Under the pieces are notes generated by a model that saw only the letters and a list, made by a program, of their open reading frames with translations, did no database searches and was not told the origin of the DNA. A stretch of DNA of 64,000 bases from Liolophura sinensis (lineage: Eukaryota; Mollusca; Polyplacophora; Chitonida; Chitonidae): NCBI RefSeq assembly GCF_032854445.1, contig NC_088302.1:6693338-6757337 (forward strand). The letters run 5' to 3'. The position numbers and the translations under genes are program-made. This document shows positions 32,709 through 44,587 of the stretch, one piece after another. Within the stretch, counting starts at the first letter, position 1. Every line of letters starts with the position of its first letter.

Positions 32709-33189
32709 TGTTTGTTGTTTGTCTCGAATTATATTGTTAACATAAGGTAATAAAAGATAGTTTTAACATCATTTTATTGTTTATCAGGGGAGCTTTAAAC
32801 TTTTCCCCTTTTCTTTGTGCACGCGATTTTACAGAACTCCCTAGTGAGTACTTTTGAAGAGGAACTACTCCATTGCGTTCTAAGAGACAGCGATGCGACT
32901 TAAAAGGTAACAATTGCTAAATTTCTTTTTTGACGAGCTTCAAATGGGCGCTGCTTTCACATTCCATGTAAAAGGGAAAAAATGAACACAGAAGCTTGCA
33001 CATTATACTTTGCAAAAACTGAACTGAGCCTAAAATGTCTTCGGCATTTGCTTTTTCTGCATTTTCTATATTAGGTTGTCAAAGACCAAAGCTTTTGCAT
33101 TTTTATTGAGGACAGCACCGCATTTCTGGTAGTTCCAAGTCAGCGAAGTGTGATAACAGTTGCAATCACTGCATCTTTTTTACCTAATT

Positions 33190-33321
33190 CTGCTTAGGCC
33201 ATTGTGTCAGGGGTGTGTAAATTGCTACTATTTATGCCTTTTTACCATGAACATTTGAATAAAACACCGACTATAGTAAAGTTACAAGAGACCGGGTTTC
33301 ACCGGTTACGTGTGACCATTT
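33190..33321 (+). repeat. dispersed repeat R3, second copy
   Basis: Matches 1-130 by eye, best at the end (TTTCACCGGTTACGTGTGAC). No coding potential. Confidence 0.5.
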
Positions 33322-33689
33322 GAAAACTATTAGAACCTTTCTTCTGTCTTTTCTAACGTACCTACATCTAATGTCACTTCATTCAGCCAACATCCTTTCG
33401 TGGTCCTAAGAAGTAAAAACATTCTTAGACTCGCTTTATGGTAAAGAAAATTGGATCTTTCCCTGATCGGTTTTCTTTTGGGTAAATCTATTCAATTTTT
33501 ACAGAACAAAGGACAAAGGTTAACATCTAGAGATATAGATTAATTAAAGGATTATTGATATCCTCTTACTTGACTATGCCTATACAAGACACTTTTGATT
33601 ATGGTCTGGAAAATTTGCCTCACTTTTTAATACTAACAACCAAAAATGGAAAAAAAAACAGCAGCTAAAAAAATTAGGTAAAAGTATTT

Positions 33690-34733
33690 AAAGTTGTTCC
33701 GAAAAGTTAATGAGATGAAAAAATAAAGGTCTAGTGATGTATTAATCGAATTTAGCCAGGAGAAGCAGGCTCTATTAACCTGTTGTCCTGAAAACGATAA
33801 TGGATATCCCGGTTTTAGTGTCACCTCATACATGTGTAAATAGCAGCAATGGGATGACTCGTACCAGGGATGCCGATTTAGATAACTGAACAGAGGAGGA
33901 ATTCTGTGGTAACGCCTTGTGTCCTAAAATCGTTAAAGTAAAAGGCCTGGTGTCCAAACGAGACGGGAATATTGTTAAATTAAACAACTTAATTTGAGTT
34001 TTCATCAATCAACCTCCTCGCAGCGAATGCTCATAGACCCCTACATTGTCCGAATGGACCTCTACATCCCAAATCCCACTCGATGTTTTGCAAGTCAGAA
34101 GTTTGGACACGGAAGCGGCCAGTTCAACATTAAGCTTGTCTGTTTTCGGTGTCCGCAGGAGGACCGCGAGGGATTTGATTGCCGAAACACTGTGAAGTTT
34201 TCTAATTCCAGTCTGGACCACATAACTTCTTCTCGTGACTGTCCTCATTATCGAAGAGAACAACAGATTGTAACAATTAAGGAGAAAAATAACACCTCCT
34301 ATCAAGAAGTCCGTAAAATCGTGGCTCCTCGTATCATGAAGTCCGTAAAATCGTGGCTCCCTTATATAGCTGTTTGCAAACATGGTACGCAAATGTGGCA
34401 AAGGTCTCCATGTCATTGGGAATCCAGACCGACGTGACTTGGCCATATATAAAGAGAAGCCAAAATTAATTCAACTTTCCTGTCTTGTTTCGGTAGCTAA
34501 TGTATCAATCACAGACAAGTTCTTCAACTCGTACATCTCAAGTTATTTTTAATAATTTCGATAGGGCTAATTCTACAACAGCTAATACTAAATTCAATTC
34601 CATGAACCTTGTGGCCCCTGCAGAGTGTCCCTCTAATGCTACTAGAGCCCAGTGCAAACTTAACAGTTTGGATCCTTAGAGGACGTTCTCCCTTCACTGT
34701 CGGATGCGGTGTGATGGATAAATCTCCATGACC
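33690..34733 (+). pseudogene. LINE ORF1 (divergent, broken)
   Basis: A decayed Gag-like ORF1. RSSDVLIEFSQEKQALL starts near 33730. Then come SKRDGNIVKLNN in another frame and VRMDLYIPNPTRCFASQKFG at 34050, where the second Cys of knuckle 1 is Ser. Knuckle 2 is CFRCPQEDREGFDC, with the His replaced, and knuckle 3 has lost its Cys residues (KFSNSSLDHITSSRDC). The C-terminal Ser/Asn-rich tail ends near 34733 with LDP*RTFSL..MDKSP. It joins a minus-strand endonuclease segment at about 34734. Confidence 0.82.
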
Positions 34734-36293
34734 ATAAAAAAGTTGGCAGTTATTCCCTTACATTATGCAACTGCACCGCCGACAGCGAAGAATGAGGAAC
34801 ATAACCCAAACATAAAGTGATTGTTTCTGATAAAGAACATAAACAGCCACAGCCTGAAGCTTTGTATTCACAGTAACAGGGCAGTGAAACTATATTGCTT
34901 TTTACGAGATGCAAGAGCCGCCTGCAAGCTTGCTCTTCTTCATTTGAATAAGTCCTGTATAATGAATAATTTGAAGAGTTATTTTATCTTTGTCAGATGT
35001 GTTCATGTCAGTTTCTTGAAGACAAAGTTTCTTGGGTTCAGGTTTATTAATTTGTTTGGTATTTATTGGTTTTATTTGTTGTATTGACGTATTCTGGTTG
35101 TGCAAGAATTAAACGCAGGTTGAGCCGAAAGTTGTACAGAAGTAGAACTAGGTTTGTTGTTTGGACCAATGGACCATGTCAATGAAGTTTGAATAGCAAC
35201 AATGCTACTCGCTTGACCACATTGGTATACGAAGTCTGCCGGAGAAGTATTACAGGGCGAGACTAATTTGCGGGCTTCCTGGTAAGATATGTTATCCTTG
35301 ACTTTTATACGGATTATTTTGTTCCCCGCCGCACCTGAAACAAACCAGTGTATTTTTACATTGGCCTTTGCCGTGACCAAGCTGTTGGACAGCTGAAACA
35401 ACGTGTCGGGTTAGGAATCGATAAGTCCATACTATACGTGCCAGTCCTATACGTGCCAGTGTAGATATACGACGCAAGGGATTTACCATTGAAGGTAAAA
35501 AGGTATGTGTTTAGTTTAAGGATAACCAGATTTCTTCGTAGTAAAGCCTTTAACTCTGGCAACACTCTGTGTATTTAGTTTTCTGCAGATTTCTTCATAG
35601 GATAGATCGATTATACGCCATCCGTGTCACGATTTTTTTCTCTAACAGCTGTTCGGGGAATCGTGAGAGGATGTTAAGACAGATATCTCAGATATTTTCT
35701 TTAATGTAGGTAAATTTTTGATTGTTGTTGCCAGAAACACTCATGAGAATGTGTCGGGATTTAAATTTTGTTTACGTTTTTCAATGTCCCCGCTGCGCCC
35801 TGAAGAGCCCTTTGTTAAAGAAAGGAAAGAATTTATAAGGTCGGCTACTGTTTACTCTTCGTTGTCCAACAAGGTTTCCAACTTCCTCTTTTATCAGCAC
35901 TTGACGATGTCAGCAGGCAGGGAAGGCCCGGGAAGACATAATAAGAATTCACCCCAGGTGTTCCCCACCATGGAGTGCAAAAAAGGCGATGCCTTAACAT
36001 GGGAATACCAAGCAGGAAACACACCAAGGACTCCGCATGAGGTAAAACTCCATTAGAAGGCCTTAATGAGCACACCCAGTTCCCCACCACGATCTCGCCC
36101 ATCTCCCACCCAGTGAATAAGGTCACACATAAAACACGTACTATCGATTGGCCCAAGAGCCCGGTTGTCTCCAACACAGCCAAGAAGGGGTGAGCATATT
36201 GTATCCATCGGGCCCACATGGGGGAGCTCTAAGTTAGTCGCCTTCTCCGACAAGCTTGCCTTCATTTCTTTTCAACACGGAGACCCCGCGGGG
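34734..36293 (-). mobile_element. LINE 5' portion: 5' UTR, ORF1 and endonuclease start
   Basis: Minus strand from the 5' end palindrome at about 36293 (CCCCCGCGGGGTCTCC) through the 5' UTR (to about 35930). Broken ORF1 follows, with knuckle 1 near 35440 (SIPNPTRCFSC) and KDNISYQEARKLVSP near 35290. It then runs straight into the endonuclease N-terminal part (LCLQETDMNTSDKDKITLQ near 35010, MVMGD near 34745). The ORF1 tail and ORF2 start are deleted: ORF1-like NKPEPKK is followed directly by LCLQET. Confidence 0.83.
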
Positions 36294-39254
36294 GCGGTCA
36301 TGGAAGAAGACGTGTGTTTGTTAGACACGACTTGAAAATATAGAATTTTAAGGCCGATATACATTGAGGGTTTTGATTAGACCCGACCCTGACCGAGAGA
36401 TCGCACTGGAATTGGTGACAAGTTTTCTGGTCTATACCCCTCACGACGAAAATCGTGTCCAGTCGTCGGTGATCTCACCGTGCTAGAAATTTTGTTCAAA
36501 AAAAAGTCGGGCCCAGTCGAGCGTGTTTTCACTAGTGTATCCACTCGAACGACTATCGTCGGTGACTGTCTTCAACCTTCAGCCAATCAGAAGTAGGCGT
36601 TTAGTCACGCGGTCACTTTTTTGGTATCCAAACGGAGTTCACATGAACCACAGAGTCAGAAGACGGGCTCATCGAGCTATGGAGTGATGAGGCCTTGCCT
36701 GTTTGACACTAAATCCAGGCATTACAAAATCGTTTCCTTCGAAAGGTTTTCCCGATCCCTACCCTGTCCAAGTGTGTAATATGTTTATCGGCAAAGAATA
36801 TTGCAGATAGTTGCAATAGCTGATATCAGATATCGTTATTATCCGCCCAATGCATATCCGGCGAAGAGACTCGTGTACAGTCAGAAAAATATTTTGTTGA
36901 CTGATAAACAAAAGTGGTCGAAAAATAATTGGAACATGCGCATGACCATCGGGAAATTATATTCCGACCCTCGAAGAAAAGGACATTGGGGAAAGTCACT
37001 CACTAATGTATACATCCGCGCCACTCAGTGTATACCTTTCGCGATTAGACACGACTCAGACCGACTTGCAGAGACTAAGTCGGGTCGCAGCAAAGTGCTC
37101 AGTGTACACCGGCCTATAAAAGATCTTTCAGATATGGATACTAAAGGCCACATACCATTAATTCCATGGCAGAATACTATCACAAACACTGTCGTCGCAT
37201 TGCCTTCTTTAGACATATGCGACTGACAAGTGTCACTTAACGAGTTCTTGCTTTATAGTCACGTGCGTCTCTTGAGGGTGCAACCTGTAATTGCACAATC
37301 AAAACCATTTTTGTTTCCACACTCAACACTTTTCATCTGCAAAATAACTCCAGTTTACATATATGCGTATATTCAGACACCTTGTTTTATGTTTTAACCA
37401 AAAATATTGTAATAAATTTTATACTGGCAAAAATTATCTGCGCTGTCTAAACAAAACGTTGTAAGCTATAAAAATGTACAGTATCACAATGTGAAAATTT
37501 GTCATGTAAAGCTTGCAAAATGTGCCAAGCTATGCGTATTTCCAGGTGTTCGTCAGGGAGGTAGATGTAATATATCCCGACACCCTTGGCACGGAAAAAA
37601 ATTAGAAGGGAAAACGGCTGATTAAGTCAGACTGCTTTGTTACATTCCCAGCAGGGGTGTGATAAAATCGCGTGACGAATTCCGCACTGTATTACGCAGT
37701 AGGCAGTCTGTCCTCTGTCATTGATCTTGGCTGCTAAAGTGTTGGCTGGTCAATCAGCAGGGCTAGCGGATGTACACAGTATTCATTGTGCATTATGCAA
37801 ACGACGGGAGAGAATACTGAAATGAAAACGCAAGCTACTCATGATAGTTTAAAAAATATCCAAAATAACATAATGGAAAGATAATGCATATACCTACCCC
37901 AATATGACAGGGGCACTTAGTCAAATATCCAACTAATGACGGTAAATACTTGAATTAACAGTGTCCATGTTTTTATTATTCATACTTTCGATGAAAAGGT
38001 GCCTGCACTGCATGTATTTTGGTTGCAAATTGCGTAAATGGTTTGTGCGAATTGGGTACAGCGGAGACCTTCGAACCACAGTTAAGCCACTTCAATTCAG
38101 TAGTTTAGAACACGTAATATTTTGACTGTAAATCATGATGATGTTTTTTTTTAGGTATTCTACAGCTTTTAGGTTTTTCTTTTCTGCAAACAGCACATGT
38201 ATTTAACGATATGGCGTACTTGATATTTAAAACACTTCCGTCTTACTACATGCGAGGGTTTTTTTTTTTCTTTTCTATTCGAAATATAGTGAACACGTGA
38301 TCCACACTGGGCTTTTTACCAAATGTTCTGCCCTGTTCTTTTTATAGTTCAGTATTGATGTCAGTTAATCTTAGTGCAGTTTTGAAAGTGTAAATGTAAA
38401 TATGGTGTAAATATGGATGTCATTCTCCAGTACCGTTTTATTCTCTTAGCTTGCGCAAGAAACTTTAACATCGGTGCAGGGCAGAATGCCTTGTTAAACG
38501 TTCGCTGCATGTGTTCTAATTTCCCACGTCCTGCTATACCCGTACCTACAGCCATTTACATTAACTCCCTTCGCTCTTTGCTTGGTGTTGGCGCATTTTA
38601 TTCACTTGTAAGGTCTCTGTGAGGCATTGAGAGTGTGGTGTATCATTTAGTCGATTGATTAGATACTAAGTGTTTTTACAAACTGTTAACAACAGACACG
38701 GATAACTTTTCCTGGAAACTCTAAAGAATTAGGAAAGAAAATGCGTAAAAAAATCATTCCAGCTAAATGCATACGCATTCACTTGATAGTTCTTGTTATC
38801 GGTAATTCAGAATTAAACGTGCACGCACTCACAATTATTATTATCTTAAATATAGGCTCGGTATTTATGGGCAGTCCCATTCCGTGTGTTTCCATTATGG
38901 TGAACATCACATTGGTACGGTTTTCGGCAGAATTGCCCTATCTTGTCATTTTCCACTCAGTAAATTTGTATCAGTGTGTAATTAAACAATCCTTGAAGTC
39001 CACACCTTGACAGCTCAAAATAAAATTTGATGGCGTTGGACGCTGCGATGTACAAATAAGCGGTATATCGGGGCAAAATATGGACTTTCGGCGAAGGCGC
39101 TAACTGGTCAACACTGCTGTGTTTTACGTCGTTATCAATTGTTTACACCCCCCTGTTTCAAGCCGATTCTGAGCTTAATGAAGCGTTCAGCAAGGCCGCC
39201 CCACCCCCTTCCGACTTCGGGGACAACACTCTAATCATTAGGCCACCCATGCGG
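36294..39254. other. intergenic stretch with one unexplained 141-codon ORF
   Basis: 36801-37226 (+) is an open frame of 141 codons, rich in Lys and Arg, with no motif I recognise. Its true start is uncertain and it may be chance. The rest has short ORFs and T runs only. I see no repeat family or RNA gene. Confidence 0.3.
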
Positions 39255-39597
39255 TCTGATAGAATCAAATATCCTTACCTCTTTTAATATGTTTCATATG
39301 TAACACTAAATGTGAAGTATTATTGGATTTTTAGATTTAGTATTCTGTACTGCAAAAAGACAAGAAAACGATTCACTGCATATCACTGCCCATAGTGTGC
39401 CCAGAAGAAAATTTGATAAAGCCAGGAGATCAATCCTGGCCCCGGCTGAAAAGATGGACGACGACACAATCCGAGAAGATGTGAGTCTATTATATTTACG
39501 GGGTCTGCACGGGAGAATTCTAAGTTAATCACTTTATATTTGCCTAGAGGACTGAGGTCCTATTCTTCTCACTCCGGGACCCCATGGGAAGCAAGCA
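39255..39597 (-). mobile_element. internally deleted LINE: 5' UTR start joined to RNase H
   Basis: On the minus strand the first ~125 bp of the 5' UTR (39597-39469: CCCATGGGGTCCCGGAGTGA, then AATAGGACCTCAGTCCTC) are directly followed by the RNase H segment (39468-39255, the LAEAGARIDLLALSNF region in broken frame). ORF1, endonuclease and RT are absent. Confidence 0.8.
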
Positions 39598-40024
39598 TAT
39601 ACATATTTACTGGTAATCACACTTGACGTGGTTCAATGCTACAAAATCTGACAGGATTTCATTATCACTGAAACTGTAGATCAATCTGCCTGACCAGAGA
39701 TGCCGTTATTAACAATGTTTCGGAAAATTGGAATCAATGATGACGTTGACTACCATGTGTATCATATGGAAGAATGTGTGAAAACTGGAATTATTAAAAC
39801 CATCGGTACGGTGAGTGTTAAAGTGTCGCTGAAAATTAGAACCGTTCGAAACCAGGGAAAGTTCACAATTGTTTCGTAACTTTGGATGATATTACACTGG
39901 ACGCATAGTCAACCATAGCGCATGTAGACAACAAAATTTACTTCCGCTGAGAACTTGTCTACACATGTTAAAGTACATAATTACTATCTGGCCGTTTGGT
40001 GGCCTAATGCCAAAGAATATTTAT
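39598..40024. other. intergenic stretch, nothing recognised
   Basis: Short ORFs only, no repeat seen. Confidence 0.4.
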
Positions 40025-40226
40025 TTTTTCCTCGCTCAGCATTTACCGATCAGAGCAAGGAAACAGAACTGTTTGGCCTGGTGTCATTGTAATATGACTG
40101 GGCGGGTGTCTTCGGAATGATACTTTAAAAACGGCAGCAAAAGAACACAAAGTATATGTACACACACTTAGTGTCACCTCTGCGTCATATAACATTGAAA
40201 AATTGTTAAGTACGACGTTAAACGCC
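40025..40226 (-). repeat. R1-related repeat, minus strand
   Basis: The reverse complement starts GTTTAACGTCGTACTTAACA with ATTTTTCAATG, as in R1, then a variant middle (GACACTAAGTGTGTG, CCGCCCAGTCATATTACA) and ends near TGCTGAGCGAGG. It shares the head with R1 but differs in the body, so it is a related subfamily. Confidence 0.6.
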
Positions 40227-41028
40227 AAGCATACTTACATAAAATTAGTATCTAGGTCGATATTTATCGATGGGTGTGGTATGAAGTCATATCTGGGTCA
40301 ATTGTCTGGTAAAGGTTGTACACATTATCCAGGCATAAGCAAAACCCGTTTACAAAGACAGATCAGAAAGACAGATTGCCAGTGTGGTGGCACATGTATC
40401 CCAACAGATTAACCTATAAAGTGTAGAATCTTCCGCACGATAAACGCAGCTTGAACATGTCGCTTGGAGTATAATTGGACACCTGGGCTATGAAAGATAG
40501 CTGCCTGACAGTTAAATTTTCGAAGGCTCTACCTTGTCCGGGAAGTTAGAAAAGGGCGGTTTGATTGATGAGGAAATGGCGTCGAACTCCTGAGGGGAGA
40601 TTTTCAACAAGTCCTTGATGGCGGATGATGTAGACATTGCATGACAAGCATCAGAAACTGCATAGGGTACGTTAATTAAGAACATTGCCTTACTATAACA
40701 TGATAGTACCCCTGTGTTCTCTGATGTCAACTTCCAATATTCCCCATTAATGTCTGAGCCCTGTATTCCCAAGGGAATAATTATTTGTCACCTAACAAAT
40801 GCCGTATTCACATCCAACAGTTCATCGTGTAAATGCGGGACGTTAGTTCGCAGTTTATATTCATGATATCGAATCTGTTTGAGCCTCACTTAAGAACGGA
40901 TATAAGCAGACTGATCACCTCGTAATAAGGTCAAACTATATCTAATATCTCGAAATAGGTATTTAAAAGTTCTTTCCAATTACATTTATAACAAATTTGT
41001 AAAAGAAAATCAAGGCGCAACAGAGATA
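40227..41028. other. intergenic stretch, nothing recognised
   Basis: Only short ORFs (longest 86 codons, no motif). It ends at the TA target dinucleotide of the Tc1 element (41027-41028). Confidence 0.4.
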
Positions 41029-41071
41029 CACTCACTGGCCATAAGTATTGCAACATACAGAAAATTGAGAA
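41029..41071 (+). repeat. Tc1 left terminal inverted repeat
   Basis: 43 bp, matching the right end base for base. The first 20 bases are CACTCACTGGCCATAAGTAT. Transposase binding is expected in the inner part. Confidence 0.96.
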
Positions 41072-41211
41072 CAACCACGGCCTCGTGCTATTAACATATA
41101 AATACCCTAAGGAGCCGTGTATATTACGAAATAAAGAATGCACTTCCTTATATAACAAGTTGAAGTGTTCTTCGCTGCTGCAAGCTCAAGAGCATTTCAC
41201 ATGGTTTAGTT

Positions 41212-42243
41212 ATGCCGAAGACACGGGAGTTGACAGATGTTGAACGACAACAGATTGTTGTATTGAGAGCTGAGGGTATTCCGGTTGAGAGAATTACCAG
41301 ACGGTTTCGTGTTTGTCGTCAAACTGTTTATAGGGTTTGTAGGAGATATAACGAAAGTGGCAATTGTAACAAATTACCCAGAAGTGGACGGAAAAGGAAA
41401 ACCACAGCGAGAGACGATAGACGCCTTTTGCGTATCACGCGGTTGGCTCGTTTCAGTCCTGCAAAATTTTTGGCTGAAAGGTGGAGCAATGCTATTGGTC
41501 AGAGAATTTCAACCAAGACTACCCGTCGGCGGCTTCATCAGTGCAATATGTTTAGCCGTCTTTCCAGAAGAAAACCGCTTATCTCTCCGGTCAACAGACG
41601 GGCGAGAGTGAGATGGGCAACCAGGGTAAGAAACTGGACAGTGGATGACAACTGGCACCATATTGTGTTTTCCGACGAATCTAAATTTTGCTTGTCTTTC
41701 GATGATGGGAGAATTCGAGTGTGGCGCGGGATCAGAACTTCCCATAATCCCGAAAACCTGACCTTCGCGCACCATAATGCAGTTTCCATAATGGTATGGG
41801 GATGCATCGGGATACATAGTGTCGGTGAACTCGTACTCATAGACGGAAATATAAACCACGTCTATTACCGAAGGATTTTGGAGGAGAATTTGCTACCATC
41901 TATTAGGAACATCTTTGGCGACCAAGATCACCCATTCGTATTTCAGGATGATAATGCCCCTCCCCACAGGGCTGCTGCGATGCAGGAATGGTACCATGAA
42001 CGAGGGATCAACCATATCAACTGGCCTGCCCAATCACCGGATGCTAATCGGATTGAAAACCTCTGGGATGACATTGGCCTAACAGTTATGAAGGACAGGC
42101 CCACCACCAGGAATGACTTGATCCGCTCCATTTTCATGGCTTGGGCTAATATCAGTCCAGAAAGAGTAAGACAGCTTTATGACACAATGCCAAGAAGAAT
42201 GAATGCCATCATACGAGCTCGAGGGTACCCAACAAAATATTGA
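41212..42243 (+). CDS. Tc1-type DDE transposase, apparently intact
   Basis: 343 codons, the usual Tc1 transposase length. It would cut the element out and paste it at TA sites in the nucleus. Two helix-turn-helix domains form the N-terminal paired-like DNA-binding region (about residues 7-48 and 66-115). Between them is a basic SGRKRK stretch in the place of the GRPR-like hook and nuclear signal. Catalytic residues are Asp155 (VFSDESKF), Asp247 (FQDDNAPPH) and Glu282 (RIENLWDD); 34 residues separate the last two, so it is DD34E. The usual SPDLNPIE motif reads SPDANRIE, and this Pro to Arg change might weaken activity. The start is the first ATG of the open frame; an upstream ATG at 41201 stops after two codons. 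No introns needed. Confidence 0.95.
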   Translation: MPKTRELTDVERQQIVVLRAEGIPVERITRRFRVCRQTVYRVCRRYNESGNCNKLPRSGRKRKTTARDDRRLLRITRLARFSPAKFLAERWSNAIGQRISTKTTRRRLHQCNMFSRLSRRKPLISPVNRRARVRWATRVRNWTVDDNWHHIVFSDESKFCLSFDDGRIRVWRGIRTSHNPENLTFAHHNAVSIMVWGCIGIHSVGELVLIDGNINHVYYRRILEENLLPSIRNIFGDQDHPFVFQDDNAPPHRAAAMQEWYHERGINHINWPAQSPDANRIENLWDDIGLTVMKDRPTTRNDLIRSIFMAWANISPERVRQLYDTMPRRMNAIIRARGYPTKY

Positions 42244-42372
42244 AACAGGCAAAAATCAGTGAAATGTAGTAGTTACGGTTATTATCAAACAAACTTATCT
42301 GTCCTACGATGCAACTAAATGATTTAGGAGCCTGCCATCAATTAATAAAATATCATGTGAAAATGAATTGCT

Positions 42373-42415
42373 TTCTCAATTTTCTGTATGTTGCAATACT
42401 TATGGCCAGTGAGTG
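42373..42415 (-). repeat. Tc1 right terminal inverted repeat
   Basis: 43 bp reverse complement of 41029-41071 without mismatch; followed by TA at 42416-42417. Confidence 0.96.
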
Positions 42416-42417
42416 TA

Positions 42418-43710
42418 CATGATTAAATTATTGACAAACTATTCACGATTTGGATACTTATTCATTTCTTTGTCTAGAACATTCTTTGCGTCTTCCGTTA
42501 TCATTGAAATTTCTTTACTTTTTTCCTGCATTAATCCGTCCTGATATCAGGATTTTTTACTTACACTATACCAGTCAGTTTTTTATATGGAGAAAACGAG
42601 ATTGTCCTGATGAAACCGGCATTTGGCAACTGTTTCTCGTGCAGCTAAGGTAATATTGGTTAAAAGGTTGGCATTCTCCAGCGAATTTAAAGGACAATTA
42701 CACCAATATCACGCATTACCACAAAGTCACAGAGAGCAATGGAAGCAGACTCTGAAATCTTGTATATTCCTTGACTGATCATGGGAATGAACTCACGTGT
42801 CCTTTACATAGCTGCTGAACGAAAATCACATACACCTCTTGGGCCCTCCATGGGTTGAGCATGATATAGTGTGCGAATTTTTATTGCCTTTCAGGGAAAC
42901 AGCCACGCAAATACATAGGCATTAACAATGTTTCTAATGATTAATCTTCCGTGTCAAGATTAGTGGTGATGAGTTCTAAGGCGTAAACGGTTTTTTGTGA
43001 ATCTCATGTGCAATTTATCAAACTTGTGAGGTAGCATCTTTAAAATTTGGACTTAATATTCTGTCGGTTCCTTATAAAAATCATTCTTTTTGTGTAATCT
43101 GGTCCTCTGGTTTTCAACGTGCATAGAAAACAGTCACATAGACAGCTGATACTCCGGTTTGCTCTACCTAAAAACATGACCACGAAGCACACACATCTAA
43201 TATTCTTGAGCCTGTCAAACACTACAGCAGATTTCATAAAACTAATATTTGGAGATCTTGGGTTGTGCTCATAGAGAGTTGGCGTCATTGACATCAAGGT
43301 TGATATGCCCTTCTTGGAGGGTAGAAGAGTGTCGTCCTGTAATTGTAAGCTAAAATGCGCATGTGTAGTGATAGTTTTGTTTTATTTCCTATCTACGTCA
43401 CCTAGACAAATTCAGTAACGCGCAAGTCAGTGTGTGTGTTGCTGCATGTATACTGTACTTTATTTTATGACACATTTTGTCATAATGATTCGGATATAAA
43501 ACATTAAGATTTGCACACAACCACCAGTGAAAAGCTGTTTTGATGAAAAAAATATAGCCTTAATTAAATAACAATGGGCAACAGGGAAGTAAACGTTATT
43601 TCTGTTAAGAAATATTGGGTTGACTGTAACGAGAACGTTCTTCCTCCAGCACTCTCCGATATGGTAGTATCATGCAAATAACGACCATCGTCTGCTTATT
43701 CCCATTAATA
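42418..43710. other. intergenic stretch, nothing recognised
   Basis: Short ORFs (maximum 85 codons) without motifs; no repeat family seen. Confidence 0.4.
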
Positions 43711-43775
43711 CCTAGGGGGTCTCCTAGATGAAAACAATAGGACCTCAATCCCTCCAGAGAAACGTTTGTGTAGAC
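43711..43775 (+). mobile_element. fragment of LINE 5' UTR start
   Basis: CTAGGGGGTCTCCTAGATGA, then AACAATAGGACCTCAATCCC, matches the first ~60 bp of the LINE. Nothing of ORF1 follows. Confidence 0.6.
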
Positions 43776-43875
43776 AAAAGACAAAGAAACTACAGATCTC
43801 ATGAGTAGGTTAATTTTGTTTAAAACATTTTTGTCCTTGATTGGCACTACGTCCCCGAGTTTATATGTGTTTCAT

Positions 43876-43953
43876 ATTTCATTTGACTCTTTATCCTAGG
43901 TAGTTTATCGGGTTATTTCATCTGACTCTTTATCCTAGGTAGTTTATCGGTTT
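43876..43953 (+). repeat. 39 bp tandem duplication
   Basis: Two units starting ATTTCATTTGACTCTTTATC and ATTTCATCTGACTCTTTATC with few differences. Confidence 0.9.
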
Positions 43954-44438
43954 GTTGCCCGTGGTAACTGACCTTTGTTATTTTAGCTGGTTTTGGAAGC
44001 GCAGGTTAGCTATTTGTTCTCATGTTGGATGTGCTTATTCTTATGTCGAAAGACAACTGTATCCTGGCTCTAAAATGTTTTTGGCACAGTCTGGTTAGTA
44101 TAATGTCAATAAGCCGTAAACTACATTTGTTCATTCATTCTGCCAAAGCAACGCCCTCTCCACAGCCGATCACGCTTTGGCCAATTAAGTTCTTTAATGT
44201 AGCTCTCACTTCTTATTCTGTAACTTTATATTTGTTTTTTCATGCACCTAGTGAAAGTTCTCCTCATAAACCTGATCGGCGTCATATTTGTACAACACTT
44301 TTAACACGGCGTCCAAATACCAATCATGTAAATAAATCAATAAAACTTTTGAATCAGGTAATGAAAAAATTAATAGAGATTGGCATGGATTAAGTATAAA
44401 TTTTGCGGCTTTCTTTGATATATTTAGAGGTCCAACCT
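43954..44438 (+). other. unrecognised 123-codon ORF region
   Basis: 44022-44393 is open for 123 codons, with a basic C-terminal half (RRHICTTLLTRRPNTNHVNK). I do not recognise it. It could be a fragment of a transposon protein or chance. Confidence 0.3.
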
Positions 44439-44587
44439 AGTATCCTAGCGGGACACCTCTTGAAATTGTTCGGATGATTAGTGGTTGACGTCAGTATCCT
44501 AGAGGGACACCTCTTGAAATCGTTCGGATTATGAGTGGTCCACGCTAGTATCCTAGCGGGATACCTCTTGAAATCGTTCGGATTTTT
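44439..44587 (+). repeat. 54 bp minisatellite, about 2.8 units
   Basis: Units start at 44439, 44493 and 44547 with AGTATCCTAGCGGGACACCT, then CTTGAAATCGTTCGGAT. Lies inside unannotated sequence. Confidence 0.92.

Larger units (their letters stand above)
41029..42415 (+). mobile_element. complete Tc1-like DNA transposon
   Basis: 1387 bp with identical 43 bp inverted ends starting CACTCACTGGCCATAAGTAT (41029-41071 and 42373-42415), flanked by the TA target duplication (41027-41028 and 42416-42417). One uninterrupted transposase ORF sits between 140 bp and 129 bp of non-coding DNA inside the ends. This is the full Tc1/mariner layout. Perfect ends plus an open frame point to a recent insertion, far younger than the LINE copies around it. 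Confidence 0.97.

Noticed and set aside
36801-37226. 141-codon ORF as a possible novel gene
   Set aside because: No recognisable domain, no neighbour context and no sign of splice or start signals; left as unexplained.
41285-41859. ORFs overlapping the Tc1 transposase in other frames (108, 116 and 100 codons)
   Set aside because: Shadows of the transposase reading frame; no motif.
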